Shown: piece after piece, positions 34,701 to 48,900 of the stretch | How the letters are laid out: every line of letters begins with the position of its first letter | Position numbering within the stretch: position 1 is the stretch's first letter | Source: Medicago truncatula | Taxonomy: Eukaryota; Streptophyta; Magnoliopsida; Fabales; Fabaceae | DNA: 64,000 nt | Direction: 5' to 3' | Assembly: GCF_003473485.1 (NCBI RefSeq) | Contig: NC_053044.1 | Coordinates: 55,096,091 to 55,160,090, forward strand | Translations under genes and position numbers: made by a program | Notes under the pieces: generated by a model | The model's input: only the letters and a program-made list of their open reading frames with translations | The model's database searches: none | What the model was told of the DNA's origin: nothing

Positions 34701-36895
34701 TACTCAATTCTCATACAACCATGAATGTTGCATCGTCCGGAAAAAAGTGTATTACATCACAGCTTCAGGAACAGGACTTTTCAGTTTCTCTTCTCTGCTT
34801 AGGGATAACTTTCTATTAAAATGGGTTGTAGATTTGTAGTTTCTTCTGTCCTTTTCTGTTGTGTTGAGATATGTCATAAGTTTCCAGCAAAGTTTGCTAA
34901 GTTCTTATGGGGATAGTGTTCTGTCTTGTGGGGACACACACATATAATTTGTAGGTTCCTTATGTCAAGTAAATCGAGGCCTAACTCATACTCCTTATAA
35001 ACTCTTCTCAAGAATCCTATCTATCCGATGTGGGACTAAATCCACCGAGTGTTGGCTGCTAACACCTTAAGTTCTTACTTTTAACATTGAGATATGGGTT
35101 CAAACATGGCTTAAAAATTAGAGCTAGCAAACTCAGGATTGAGGTTATAAGCCTCAAATGAGATATATAACAAAAATAAATTGTGGGGTGTTTTTTTCTG
35201 GTCAAAATGATAAAGTGATAAAGTAAACTCAAAGTGATCAAGTTTATTAGATAGGACTCAAAAAAATTTACTTTTATTCACCTGAAATTAAGTACAGATT
35301 TATTTACAACAATGGCTGACTCTTAACTTGATCTTCTTCAGATTGTTGAGTTAAAATAAGTTTTTTTGTTTGAAAAAAAAAAATAATCCATGTAAATCAT
35401 GTCATGTTACCCTTAGTTTATCTCTCAAGTTTTTTGCATGTAAGTTTATTTCCACTGATGTTTACAATTACATATATAAATGAACACACAGGAAACTGTA
35501 AATAAGAAATATAATTTTGAATGTGAAGTCTTCTAATTTTTTTTTACCAAGTAGGAATACAAAAGTTGGTAATCACTATCTATTTCTGTTATATAGTTGA
35601 GCAGACGTAAACCGAGTCTACCATGCTGTTTGGAATTCTCCTGTCTTTGTAATTGATATTTTTCGAAAAATGAAGAAATATAATACACATCAGATGTATC
35701 CTTTTCGTTTGAGCTACAATATCTGCTTCCACATATTTTTTTTCATGTCTGGTTAAAAAGTTGATTAAATGCCTATTCTTCGTCTTTAAAAATGTTTTTA
35801 GGGGCATCATCTGGATCTACGACTAGTTCGGAATCAATGGCTTTTGATAGATCCTAAAGTAGAATTTCTCATGTCAGAGGCTAATGAAGATAAAACAAAT
35901 GGAGATTTCAAAGAAATGGGACATAGGCTAGCTCAGGAAGTTATTTCTTTTGTTAAAAGCAAAATGGACAGAGTAACAAGATACGGGAAACTGGGAGATA
36001 TTAAGCTAAGTTTTGTTGGACATTCAATGGGTAATCTCATTATAAGAACAGCGATAGCCGGTAAGTTATTTTAATTGAATAGAAGAGATGATGTTGATCA
36101 GTTGAAGTTTGGTAGTAAATTTTGTCCCGTGTTTGCAGATAAAATGATGCAGCCATATCTAAGACACCTACATACATATGTTTCAGTATCTGGTCCACAC
36201 TTGGGATATCTTTATAGTTCAAACTCATTATTTAATTCTGGAATGTGGTTTCTGAAGAAGCTAAAAAACACACAGTGCATTCATCAGCTCTCCTGCACGG
36301 ATGATCCAGATTTGCAAAAGACATTCCTGTATAAACTGTGTAAGGTATGAAAGTGTCCTACAAAGGTTGGGATCAAGTATCATGACGAGTTTTTAATGGA
36401 GTTATTTATTTTGCACTCTTTTTTTCAGAAGAAGACCTTGGAACATTTTAGGAATGTTATCTTGATATCTTCTCCTCAGGTATTGCCTTCTCTCAGGATT
36501 CTTAAAATCATTTTTAAGAATGCTCTTATCTGAACTCTTAAAATAATTTTCTTTTGCTTGAAATTCTCCGGCTTGTTTTTTACTGATACGGCACCATTTT
36601 TTAGGATGGCTATGTGCCTTACCATTCTGCTAGAATTGAATCATGCCAGGCTGCTTCGCATGACACTTCAAAGAAGGGTAAAATGTTCCTAGAGATGCTG
36701 AATGCTTGTTTGGACCAAATACGTGCCAACCCCTCTGAACATCGAGTATTCATGCGATGTGATGTAAATTTTGATGCCTCTGCCCATGGCAAGAATTTGA
36801 ACTCTTTCATTGGGCGGGCTGCACATATTGAATTTCTTGACTCAGACATTTTTGCAATGTTCATAATGTGGTCTTTCCCAGATCTATTTCGATAG
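28800..36895 (+). CDS. FAM135/DUF676 putative serine esterase (ZW18-like), 746 aa, 13 exons
   Basis: Exons: 28800-28870, 28965-29053, 29833-29987, 31006-31070, 31164-31338, 32571-32816, 32926-33249, 33380-33439, 33647-33895, 35802-36060, 36139-36344, 36429-36479 and 36605-36895. The N-terminal half is the FAM135 domain (TVQEIAVYLHRFHNLDLF, ARVVQYEAPD, EFRIPPKALLGLHSYCPVHF). The C-terminal half is an alpha/beta-hydrolase: VVFVHGFQ at 471-478 (oxyanion region), nucleophile elbow GHSMG with Ser about 553, Asp in SSPQDGYVPYHS, and His in GRAAHIEFLDSD. Substrate and location are unknown. Intron 9 has a GC donor (CAG, GCATGT). Exon 5/6 joining is ambiguous: 31346 with 32579 gives the same length. 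Compared with relatives as I remember them, about 40 N-terminal residues are missing. Confidence 0.88.
29140..29330 (-). mobile_element. SINE-like sequence in esterase intron 2
   Basis: On the minus strand a tRNA-like head has an A-box-like GAGCTCAAGTGGTTAATGAG and a B-box-like AGAACCCGAGTTTGATTTT, about 40 bases apart. Next come TTGGTCAGACTTTACTTC and a variable tail. This is the usual order of plant SINEs. No target duplication or A-tail was identified, so the ends are approximate. Confidence 0.45.
31931..32020. repeat. Half of a Stowaway-like MITE in esterase intron 5
   Basis: ACTCCCTCCATCCTATTCTG is a typical left terminus. It is followed by GAGTGTCACG and, inverted in spacing only, GAGTGTCATG. 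No right terminus was found, so this is a truncated copy or a related family. Confidence 0.4.
32296..32380. repeat. Short direct repeat in esterase intron 5
   Basis: GCAAGGCAGGGAGGCCTACC and GCAAGGCAAGGATGCCTACC, each followed by ATAGACA, occur about 54 bp apart. The units lie in the same orientation. No function is apparent. Confidence 0.7.
33488..33602. mobile_element. Small palindromic MITE in esterase intron 8
   Basis: The left end GAAGCACCGACACAGACACC and the right end GGTGTTGTGTCGGTGCTAC are inverted complements. The whole unit is about 115 bp with a 60-bp loop. It sits between exons 33380-33439 and 33647-33895. Confidence 0.7.
34185..34552 (-). mobile_element. TRIM-like miniature LTR element in esterase intron 9
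   Basis: Two direct repeats, 34185-34327 and 34418-34552, both begin TG(A)ATAAGTATCTAAG and end in CA (TTTATCA and CCCCGTCA). Between them are only 90 bp. Read on the minus strand, the bases directly after the 34418 boundary are ATTGGTATTAGAGACAAG. This is close to the primer-binding site TGGTATCAGAGC that is complementary to initiator tRNA-Met. Size and layout fit TRIM elements. The two repeats have diverged, and I see no matching 5-bp target duplication. Confidence 0.65.
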
Positions 36896-37249
36896 CACAT
36901 AGCAGGTATTGTCATTTGTCCTCACACAGAGTATACAAATTCTGGGTTCATGAACTTTAAGATGTTTATATTGAACACAGTTGTGTACATCCATAGGAAG
37001 AACCAAGGACATATTGGTGTAATCATTTTAGTTTAGTGTTTAGTAAAATTATTTGTTGAAATGGTAATGTGTATATATATGGTTCAAAATTTTCCCGTTG
37101 CTATAGCTAATACAACTATAATTATTTTCTTCTTGCATATACACCATATTAATATGATTTTATTTAAAATAAAATATTCATTTTCGTGTACTAAGTGTAA
37201 TCTCCATGGTTATAAAATAAATATCCATTCCTTCAATTAAAAATATTTT
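36896..37249. other. 3' flank of the esterase gene
   Basis: AT-rich, with the expected 3' UTR of the esterase. Nothing else is supported. Confidence 0.5.
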
Positions 37250-38648
<1,399 letters not shown>

Positions 38649-39722
38649 GGACTTGTCAATTAGATGAACCAATAATCCCAATGCTTTTATCTTTTCTTTT
38701 ATTTTAATTAAAAATCCAACTTTTAACCTTTGAAACTTTCATCTAATGTTTTAAAAACTAACATTCATTGTTAAACTTGTGTCCACTATGAAGATGAGTC
38801 AAATGTATAAAGAATAGAATGAAAGCAAATGAGACAAGAGTTAAGAATATGCTTTAAACAAAGAATTTAAATTTTTTGATTTATTGAGATGAAGAGCTTC
38901 CATTTCTTCTAATAACGCATTTAAGAATATGCTTAAGCAAAATGAAGAAGGTAGAGTGAATTAAATTGGAACTTTAGCTAGATAACTCAACTGGGTTAAG
39001 CTAATGGAAAATTTCTCATAAATGCAAAAAGAAAACGTTTCTTAAAGGGTTTCTAGTGCCCATACGCCCCCATGCGCTGCAGGCACACACATGACAAAGC
39101 GCATGGCCTTGTGTTTCATATAATTCTATTATTTTAGAAATCACTCACAAATTATAAGAAAATTTTACTATGTTTTCCTTTGCTTATTGTTACATTTTTT
39201 CTCCAATGCAAAATAAAAATTTCAAGATTATATATTCAAGATTCATCTTATAAGAACATTGTCATTTGGACAATTTTTGTATTATAGAAGGGGATGTATA
39301 TATTTGGTACACTATACTTATTTTTATGTTATCTTTTGTGTACTTAAAAAAAGTACTAGCAATTTCCACAATTTGTAAGGGACTTGGTGCATGCACTGGT
39401 CGGTGGTCGCAAGCAATTAGTTTTTAATTTTCTATTTTTTTTTTTAAGAAATGATTTTCTAGTTAATTATTAAAATTTAGCAACTCATATAATATTTTAA
39501 TCAAACATAACAATTGGTTGTTAGCTTTAGCTAGAGTAAAGGAGGAAATAGTAGACATGACAAAATGATTGGTCGTTACTTACAAGTCTTTCAGCAATAA
39601 TTTAGGATCTGAAACACAGACTCAAATACCTCAAATGTTGTTAAAACGTAAAATTTCATATCAGATTCCTTTCTTTGTCTAATTTATTGATTGAGTTTTG
39701 ACAAAAACATTAAATCCACACA
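38649..39722. other. Intergenic, upstream of the CHX gene
   Basis: AT-rich, with no gene or repeat structure recognised. It should contain the CHX promoter. Confidence 0.5.
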
Positions 39723-42246
39723 ATGGATGCCACCCACAAAATGTTTTGTAATAAAGAACTAGTTAACCCTCTATACTCAATGGGCATGCAAGTGTCATGT
39801 ATTCTTGTTGTCTCACACTTCTTCAACGTTGTCCTTAGGACCCTAGGTCAACCTGGACCCGTTGCACAAATTCTGGTAATTGATTAGTTATTGTTTCATT
39901 AATCTACATTATTTACATTGAATTGAAGTTTTCAATTATTAATGCATTGATTGCATTGTTGAATTACAGGCAGGGTTGGTATTAGGCCCAATGTCACATA
40001 TTCGATGCATAAAAGAAACATTCTTTCCTGCCAATTCCATGAATTACTACGAAGTTGTGAGCTTCTTTTGTCGAATAAATTTCATGTTTTTATTTGGCTT
40101 AGAGATGAATATTCAATACGCATTGCGTAATCTACGTTTAGTGAGCTTGGTAGCATGTGGTGGTGTGGTAATGGGTGTAATTTTTGGTCTATCTGTCTCA
40201 TTTTATTTATATCAAGAATTAGGCATCGATGGTTCAAGGTTTTATTTCTGTATGATTATTATGTTAGTTGTATCATACACAAGTTCCCCTATGGTCATCC
40301 GTTTGGCAGCAGATTTAAGGTTTGCCGCATCTGATGTCGGTCGAATCGCTGTGTCCGCCGCATTGATTGTAGAAATGGGTTGCTTATTGGTGTTTAATAT
40401 GATGGTTAATACGAAGATGGATGATAAGAAGTATAATGCGGCACAAGCTTCAAAGGGTTTAAGTTGTCTCATTCTTACAAGTTTTGTGGTTCTTATGAAT
40501 AGATACTTAGCCATTTGGTTAAATACAAGAAATAGAAACCAAAAGTACCTAAAAGCCCCTGAACTATTATTCATCCTCTTTATTCTTTTAACTACCTCAA
40601 TGATTATAGAAATATGGAATTACAATAGTATTATTCATTGTTTTTTTATTGGATTGCTATTTCCTAAAGAAGGCAAAACTGCTAGAACGTTGATTCATAA
40701 ACTTGGTTATTCAATTTATAACTTTATACTTCCGGTATATTTTGGATACATGGGTTTACAATGTGACATTATAAATGCTTTTAAGAAATTGAGTATGATA
40801 ACCAATACTGTCATATTGATTTTGCTGAGCATTGGAAGCAAGCTTGGTGGAACTCTCTTAGTTTGTCATTACCTTCATATTCCTACAAGTGAAGGGATTT
40901 TTCTTGGATTTATATTGAACACTAGAGGTTATGCCGACTTTCTAGTCGTTGGTTCAGCAGCAAAGGTAGGTAATTCATGCAGTTTCATTTGTATTATTAA
41001 ATGATTACTCTTAATTTGGTTATTATTGTATATACAGGATTTAAATGCAGAAGATTGCAACGTTGTGCTAGTAGCAATAGTACTTAACACAATAATATCA
41101 GGAATTATTGTGTCTTTTCTAGCAAGAGGGGAAGAGAAAATGTTCTCAAATAACCATACAGCTATTGAACCACAAGAGATGGAAGACGAGCTTCGAATTT
41201 TGGCTTGTGTATATGATCCTCGTCAAGTATCATCAATACTTGCAACAATACTAGCAATGCATGGATCTAAAACATCACCTTCAACCACTTATTTAATGCA
41301 CCTAATTGAGCTTGTGAAGAAGATCAAATCCAATTTATTGTTTCATGAAAAGGAAAATGCTGACCTTAGTGACGATGATGATTATGGTGGCAATGACGTC
41401 GTTGAAATTAATAATTCATTAGATGCATTCACTGCAGACACAAAGATTTTGGTTCACCAAAGAAGGGCAGTATCATCTTTTCCAAGCTTGTATGAAGATG
41501 TTTGCAATGAAGCTGAAGATCTTCAAGTATCAATTATCCTTCTTCCTTTTCACAAGCATCAACGAATTGATGGTAAATTAGAAAGTGGAAAAGAAGGTAT
41601 AAGGATTACTAATCAAAAGGTTCTTAGACACGCACCTTGTTCAGTAGGTGTTATTATCGAAAGAGGGATGTCTAAGGTCCCTGGTTTCTCACAATTGATT
41701 ACATCTGATAGTACGAAAAACGTTGCAACACTTTTCTTTGGAGGCCCGGACGATCGTGAGGCTATAGCTTGGAGCCTAAGAATTTCAAAATGCCCTCGCA
41801 TTAATCTGACAATCATCAGATTTTTTTTGTCTTCGTCTTTGTCACATAAAGAACATATTGAAAGTGGAGTACAATATGATGAAAAAGAAATTTTAATGTC
41901 TTTATCAGGGGAAGAGACTGTGAATGAGATTGACAATACTTTTATGGTTGATTTTTATAACAGGTATGTGGCTTCAGGACAGATTGGATATGTGGAAAAG
42001 TTTGTGAAAGATGGAACACAAACAGTGGAATCTTTGAAAGAGATTGGGGACTTGTACTCTTTGTTTATAGTAGGAAGAGGTGGTAGAGGAAATAGTTCAT
42101 TAACAATAGGTATGAGTGATTGGGAAGAATGTCCAGAACTTGGAACGGTTGGTGATGTCTTGGCTTCTTCAGACTTTGATATTCATGGTTCTGTTTTGGT
42201 CATTCAACAACATAGAGATGTTAAGAAGGGCATAATTCATGATTAA
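39723..42246 (+). CDS. CHX-type cation/H+ antiporter (CPA2), CHX27/28-like, 785 aa, three exons
   Basis: Exons are 39723-39875, 39970-40965 and 41038-42246, with GT-AG introns and phase 0 throughout. The N-terminus (MDATHKMF...) leads into a membrane domain of about 10-12 helices (residues about 25-410) with GQPGPVAQILAGLVLGP and GLEMN. The C-terminal about 370 residues are the soluble tail typical of CHX proteins, with RILACVYDPRQVSS and HAPCSVGVIIERG. CHX proteins exchange K+ or other monovalent cations for protons in plasma or endomembranes. The YYEVVSFFCRINFMFLFGLE stretch resembles the CHX27/28 branch. The usual Asn-Asp pair of helix 5 is replaced by Val185-Glu186 (SAALIVEMG), so exchange activity may be altered. 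An acidic stretch DLSDDDDYGGND lies in the tail. Length is normal. Confidence 0.9.
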
Positions 42247-42947
42247 TTAGTATTCCAAGTACAATAGTATTATACTTCTTATATGTTGATATAGCTTTAT
42301 CAACATATAGGGTGTACATAGGAAACATTTATTTGTTATTCAACGGTGTGTGTGTGAAACAAACAAGAAATGCTATGTATGTTTTCAAGCTATATTATTA
42401 ACAAAACAAAACCTTATCAATTGTTTCGCTCTTGTGACCAATCCCCTAAAATCGTTTTTATCCTTCCTTTTTATTTAAACAAATGATTTTCACATTTATT
42501 TAGTTTTATCTTTTGTGATTTTGTCGTCTTAGTACGACGTTGTTTTGTCTGTTGTCTTTGTGCGGTGTTGTTTCTTTCTCGCTTGTTCAGGTGTTTGTTC
42601 AACTCAAATTGTCATATCAGTTTTAATCCAATGTAAATCCAATTAATGATTTTAGTGTCGTCAACGTTGCAGATCCAGAGGCATGTGTATTTTAGAGACT
42701 TGAATATAGTCACATTTTCATACTTAAGTACTTTGTCGTTTTAACATGGATGTTGTGAGTTCGTTCGCATATTCATTCTTTTTTTTTTTGGCGAATTTGT
42801 ATTGTATCAATATACTCTATCAATTTGAATGAATATCATTAATTTTCAATAAAAAAAAATGTTTTCAAACTATATATATTCTTATGTCAGTTTGATTATA
42901 CAATTAAGCATAGATATGGATAAATTATTGGAATTTGTTCGACCAAT
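42247..42947. other. 3' flank of the CHX gene
   Basis: This should hold the 3' UTR. A T-run lies at 42779-42789. No gene is supported. Confidence 0.5.
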
Positions 42948-42959
42948 AGATATTCACAA

Positions 42960-43086
42960 CCCACTTGAGTCGGTCTCGTGGTATTGGCTTAGGATCCGGT
43001 AGTCTGCTCCTCCTCAAGGTCTCAAATTCGATTCTTTCGGTGCCAATTTCGGTGAATTAGTTTAGCTTCTTCAAAAAAAAAAGATG
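42960..43086 (+). mobile_element. tRNA-derived SINE with 12-bp target duplication
   Basis: The body has an A-box-like GTGGTATTGGCTTAGG and a B-box-like GGTCTCAAATTCGATTC, about 45 bases apart. It ends in an A-rich tail (43072-43083). AGATATTCACAA lies directly before (42948-42959) and after (43087-43098) the unit, a perfect 12-bp target-site duplication. Length is about 127 bp. Confidence 0.88.
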
Positions 43087-43649
43087 AGATATTCACAAAA
43101 TTTAAATTGTGGTGTATTTTGTCTTGTTCGCATGAGTTTACATTGATGTAGCTCTTGCGAATGTGAGTTATCAATTTTCAACCAATCAATAGGTTAAGGT
43201 GTTGCAATGTAAGTTATTAATTATCTTTAATTTGTCATATCGTCGTTAAAATACCGATCAGTTGTTTAGAGTAGCTTTTTTGTTATAAACTATTACAGAG
43301 ATGTTCAAAAACATAGAGATCGTGGAAAGTTGGATAATTCAACTAATTTTAGTTAAAAATGAAGGAGTCAAAGATCTTAGGTTCAACAAACCCAAACAAA
43401 TAATATAGATTAATCTAACAAATAATTATTGTCGTAAAAAAAACATAGAGGTTGTTGGTGCACAAAAAATATCCTTTTCAATTTCAAGTATTTTGAGTTG
43501 TATCAACAACATTCCATCTATATTTTACATGTTCATTCTCACAGTTTCATCATTGGTTTCTGCATGGTCATAGACTAGAGAGACAAAAAAAAACTAACAC
43601 ACCTATAGTGGTGGATACATGTGTCACGGTTACATACACAAAATTAGGA

Positions 43650-43792
43650 AGAGCAAGGTTAACAACATTTTTTTAACACCCTCTTTAATACTCATTATTT
43701 TATTGTTTTAAATTATTGCAAGTTTACATTTTAATAATGAATGCTAAAAAAAGTGTTGAAAAAGAAATCTTGCTAACATTCCTCAATTGATA
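43650..43792. mobile_element. Small MITE with imperfect inverted arms
   Basis: GAGCAAGGTTAACAACATTT at the left is the imperfect inverted complement of AAGAAATCTTGCTAACATTC at the right. The match continues inward through the TTTAACACC...AATACTCATTATT and AATGAATGCTAAAAAAAGTG parts. It has a small loop, is about 140 bp long and is non-coding. Confidence 0.55.
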
Positions 43793-43799
43793 ATGACTC

Positions 43800-44680
43800 C
43801 TGTTGCTTTCAATGAGTTGGGGCTAGAATCTTTGTATTATATAAAATGCATTGTTACTAACATGAACAATTGGTTTATTTACCTCCTAAAACAAAATTGG
43901 TTCATTTACAATTTTGTATTATTTTTACAAAAGCAAAAATAAGAAAATTCACTAATAATCAATTATTAATACATGTAAGAACATCATCACAATTTTGGAG
44001 AATAATATATGTAAACAAATATCATCCTTTATTACAATCTAGTTGTTTAGTTGTGATGTTATATTATTTAGAATTTTGAGTTTGAACTCGGGTCACCACA
44101 TCTCTTCTCTCATGTATATCTTTATTTGAGTACGTGTTGGTTAAGAAACTGATAGCAAAAAAAGAGAATAAAATACTCTTAAATTTAAAATAACAGGTCT
44201 CTATTCATATTTGTTCTTCTCTTTACATGTCATCCGTGGTGTCTTTTGAATCCATCTTGAATATCATATTAGTTTATATGAGCTCAAAGGAATATCATAC
44301 AAGAGAGTGGCTTCCACTCTTAGCATTTGGAGTATATGAGAGTGACTATTTTAAGTGAAGGTTTTTATGTTGGTTAAACAAAATTAACAATTTTCCAACT
44401 TTTTTTGTTACATTTTTCCAATTTTATTTTAGATAGACGAAACGAATGACAAGAGTTGTTGGAAACTTATCTACACCAGTAAAATAGTCGGAGTTTAAAT
44501 TCTGATCATAACATCTGACCTGACGATTTTTAATATTTGTGGACACGCTTTTCCAACTTTAATTGCAAGAGTTTCATCAACAAAAAAAAAAAAAAAAACC
44601 ATTTTTAAATAAAGTAAATGAGTAAAGTAAACAAAGTCAAATTATCTCAAATTATATGAATAAAATTATATGGTATCAAT
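43800..44680. other. Intergenic stretch, no gene seen
   Basis: AT-rich. An A-run of about 18 lies at 44582-44599. One open frame near 43870 has no supporting feature. Confidence 0.5.
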
Positions 44681-45386
44681 TAAAGCTGTCAAAATGGGTC
44701 GGGCCGACCCGTTTAACCCGATTAATTATAGGGTTTGGGCCTTAAATGTTGAACCCGAATTTTAATAGGGTCTTTTTAGCCCGGCCCTAAAAAGCTCGGT
44801 ACCCATTAGGGCTAGCCCGAACGGGCTGCGGGTAGCCCGTTAGCCCGCATAACAAAAAAGTCTTATAAATTATATATATTTTTCAAATAATTCTTTACTT
44901 AGTTAATTATCAAAGTAAAAAATAAAAGTCAAAATTCAATGAATTAACACATATGAATGTAATATAAAATTATATTTACTCGTTTCGTTATTTATAATTT
45001 TAAAGATCAAATATATAAATATTTATAACTTTTTTTTAGGGAAGTAAATATCTATAATCATAACGTATCTAATTTATTTAAAATTGTTTTCCTCGCCGTT
45101 TTAGTTTACGAATGATGTACAAAAATGTTTACAATTTATTTTTGTGCTAGACATTATTTAAACATATTAAAAATTTATTTATAAAAAAAATATATAGGAT
45201 TATTTTATAGTACTTTTTTAAATAAAAAAATATAATTTTTAATACGGACCGGCCCGTTAGCCCGCAGCCCGTGTAGGACCGGACTCAGGTAGTATATTTC
45301 AAGCCCGTTTTTCAACCGGACTTTTTGGCCCGACCTGAAAAAGCCCGAAGCCCGTTAGGGCCGGACCATCCATTTTGACAGCTCTA
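44681..45386. mobile_element. hAT-type MITE, about 700 bp
   Basis: The termini TAAAGCTGTCAAAATGGG and CCATTTTGACAGCTCTA are inverted complements of a widespread plant hAT MITE type. TATCAAT flanks both ends (left copy 44674-44680, right copy overlapping the terminal TA at 45385). The 120-130 bp ends are GC-rich with repeated AGCCCG and CCCGTTAG words. The middle is AT-rich and non-coding. Confidence 0.82.
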
Positions 45387-45971
45387 TCAATGTTTGTTAC
45401 GCCCCCGCCCCCTCCGCCTTCCCTATTGGGTTTGTTTTTGAAGCTTTTTAACGATTAATTACTAAAGTAGAGTTTCTTTTAATACTGATAATCATTTTTT
45501 TTTTGAAGAAGAATACTGATAATCATTTAGAAAATAAAAAATGAAGTTGAAAATAAAGAAAATAAAAAATTGTATAAAAAAAATATTGTTTTTCTTACTT
45601 GTTTATCAATAAGATCAATAAGTTAGTGTTACTACATTAATAAATTTTTAAATAGATTTAAAAAAAAAATAGATAAAGACCATTAAAATATTTATTAATA
45701 TTGCTCCTCTTAAAACAAAATATTATTAATATTGCTATCTTTTTTAATTTTAAAACATAGTTATGATGTGATTACGTAACATGATGAGATAGAAGTGGAT
45801 CTATATCCAAGATTTGACTTGACCCACAAAATAAAACATTTGAGATCTTTATCCTTCTATCCGAAAATAAATAAACAATTTGTTCTCATCCAAAAACCAA
45901 AACTATTTTTATATTTATATATCAAAAATATAATTATATTCATCATCATCATATCATTCATCAGCACAACA
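45387..45971. other. Upstream region of the xylulose kinase gene
   Basis: AT-rich. The last 150 bases are the presumptive leader and promoter. A CATCATCATCAT run lies just upstream of the start codon. Confidence 0.5.
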
Positions 45972-48900
45972 ATGGCCGAATTTTCTCTTCCCAAGGACTC
46001 TTATTTTCTCGGATTTGACAGTTCTACACAGTAAGTTTACATCTACATTCCCACAATTTCATATCTTATTTTCAATTTTTGAATTTTTTTATGTTATATT
46101 TACTGCATGAAATTAAAGTTTGGATTTTTATTGTTTTGAAGATCGTTAAAGGCAACAGTTTTGGATTCAAATCTCAATATCATTGCTTCTGAATTGATTC
46201 ACTTTGATTCAGACTTACCCCATTACAAAACCAAAGATGGGGTATACAGAGACCCTTCTATCAATGGCAGAATTGTTTCACCAACATTGATGTGGGTGGA
46301 AGCTCTTGATCTCATTTTTCAAAAGCTTTCTAAATCAAATTTGGATTTTTCCAAAGTTTCAGCTGTTTCTGGCAGTGGACAACAACATGGTAGTGTTTAT
46401 TGGAAAAATGGTAGTTCTAAAATATTGTCATCCTTGGATCATAAGAAACCGTTGTTGGAACAGCTTGAGAATGCTTTTTCCATTAAGGAATCTCCAATTT
46501 GGATGGATTGTAGCACTACTAATGAGTGTAGGGCAATAGAGAAAGCTTGTGGTGGTGCTTTTGAGCTGGCTAAAGTGACGGGATCACGTGCTTATGAACG
46601 ATTTACGGGCCCTCAGATTAAAAATATATTTGATCATCAGCCAGATGTATATAATAACACTGAAAGGATCTCGCTCGTTAGCTCGTTTATGGCGTCGCTT
46701 TTTATTGGTTCTTATGCTGCTATTGATCATTCTGACGGTGCAGGCATGAATTTAATGGACATCAAGAAAAAGGCTTGGTCTAAAGTTGCACTTGAGGTTT
46801 TAAATGATTAGGAATTGTTTTTTCATGTACTAGCTGGTATTCCTATCTTCCCGTTTGATCAATATAGATGCATTCTGATGGTTGTTGCAGGCAACTGCCC
46901 CTGGTTTGGAGTCAAAACTTGGAGATTTGGCTCCTGCATATGTTGTTGCTGGAAAGATTGCTTCGTATTTTGTAGAGAGGTTTGTTTTTCCTTTTGAATG
47001 AAAGTAAAAATGAAGCGAGTTTATTACAATTCCATATGATATATGCTGTCAAATTCTAATGATTTTTATAGTTTACTTATAGACTCGCAACACATCAATA
47101 CTCAAGTAACATATCCTAGAGTGCCTAATATTATCTGCTGGAGTTGATGTTTAATTGTACATTGAGAAATTGAGAAATTCCACAGTGGAACATTTGAAAT
47201 TTGAAAAAACTATTTGTTAATTAAATATTTTACCACTCGTATAATTGCAATAATGGGCAACTTACTCTGGATTGTGGATATTCTGCATTTTGGCCATTTT
47301 TTCAATGACAAGCCTACATGGTACATAGCTATTTGTTTGCAAACTGTCTGCAACAAGTTTGAACAAAATATTATATAGTAAGGATATGGAATTGATTCAA
47401 AGTCCTTTGCTGGCCGAAATGGTCCATGTTGTCTAATGACTGATGACCTATTGAATGTGTGGGAAAATCTATGTTTAAATTTCAGTATGAAACTGCTATG
47501 GTTCTACATCCACTTGTTGCAAGAGCGACAAGCCATATTAAATTCGTAGACCGATGAAAAAAGTTTATTTGTTTCACATTAGGTATCACTTTAACAAGGA
47601 TTGCTTGGTTGTTCAATGGTCAGGAGACAACCCTAACAGTGTGGCAGGTACTGTAATTTTTTCATAACATACTCTTTCCAGTAAGATTTACTTATAAACT
47701 TAAGTCGAAGTTCTAAAAATGAAAATCAACCTCTCACTGAGGAAAATGAAAATTTGAAAACTAATTCATGTAGTGTTTGTTGCTGCCATCTTTGGCCAAA
47801 GAAAGAAATTTATATCGTCTATATTTTTCTCTGCTCAATAACTCATCCTAAAAATGTTATCCATATCTGCAGGTCTGACTCTAAATATTCCAGGAGATCT
47901 TGCCATCAGCCTTGGCACTAGTGACACGGTATGTTATACATATTGTTAATTTACCTTACCTTTGTTGGTCTGTCGCAACTGCTTACTGTGAAACCTAGGA
48001 AATTACAGAAGCTTCTTCACATGTTGCCAATGGAGCGATGCTGACGATTTTATAACTAAATATCATTACACATTTCCATATTAACATAAAACCAATTTTT
48101 TATAATGCAAACTAACACCATTGCTTTTAGTTATAATACATTCTATCTTGTCTCTCAGGTATTTATGATCACTAAAGATTCTAATCCAGGATTAGAGGGA
48201 CATGTTTTCCCTAGTCCGGTTGACGCTGAAGGTTACATGGTCATGTTAGTTTACAAAAATGGGTCCCTTACCCGAGAAGGTAGCGGTGTTGTCTATTTTA
48301 ATTTTTGCTTGTTTGCATATACATCCTACTTAAAATGATTCTGGAAGTTTCTAATTCTGTGCTTGATCTCAATTGTCAGATGTGCGTAACAGTTATGCAG
48401 AAAAATCTTGGGATACTTTCAATAAATTTCTGCAGCAAACACAGCCTTTGAATGGTGTGTATCATAAAATTTACGCTATGTTAAACACTCTGGTCTGTGA
48501 TCTCACAATGCCTTTTTTGTTAACAGGTGGAAAGTTAGGTTTCTACTACAAGGAGCATGAAATTCTGCCTCCTCTTCCAGGTCAGAGATTGATTTTCCCA
48601 CCTATTAAATTACTTGTACTCGACACCAAATTGACTTTGCTTTACTCAAGAAGTTACTGACAATTTTTTTACGGTCCTAGTTGGTTACCACCGCTATGTT
48701 ATAGAAAATTTCTCAGGCGGATTGGATGGAATGAAGGAGCAGGAGGTGAAGGAGTTTGATCCTCCATCCGAGGTTAGGAAATACCTGACAACTCATTGAA
48801 TGGTGTAGTCGAAATCATGGATAAATGTTGAACAGTAAGCTAAATTGCAGGTACGGGCTTTAATTGAGGGTCAATTTCTCTCAATGCGAGCTCATGCTGA

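Noticed and set aside
42960-43050. tRNA gene
   Set aside because: A- and B-box-like words are present but no cloverleaf closes. The A-tail and 12-bp duplication identify a SINE.
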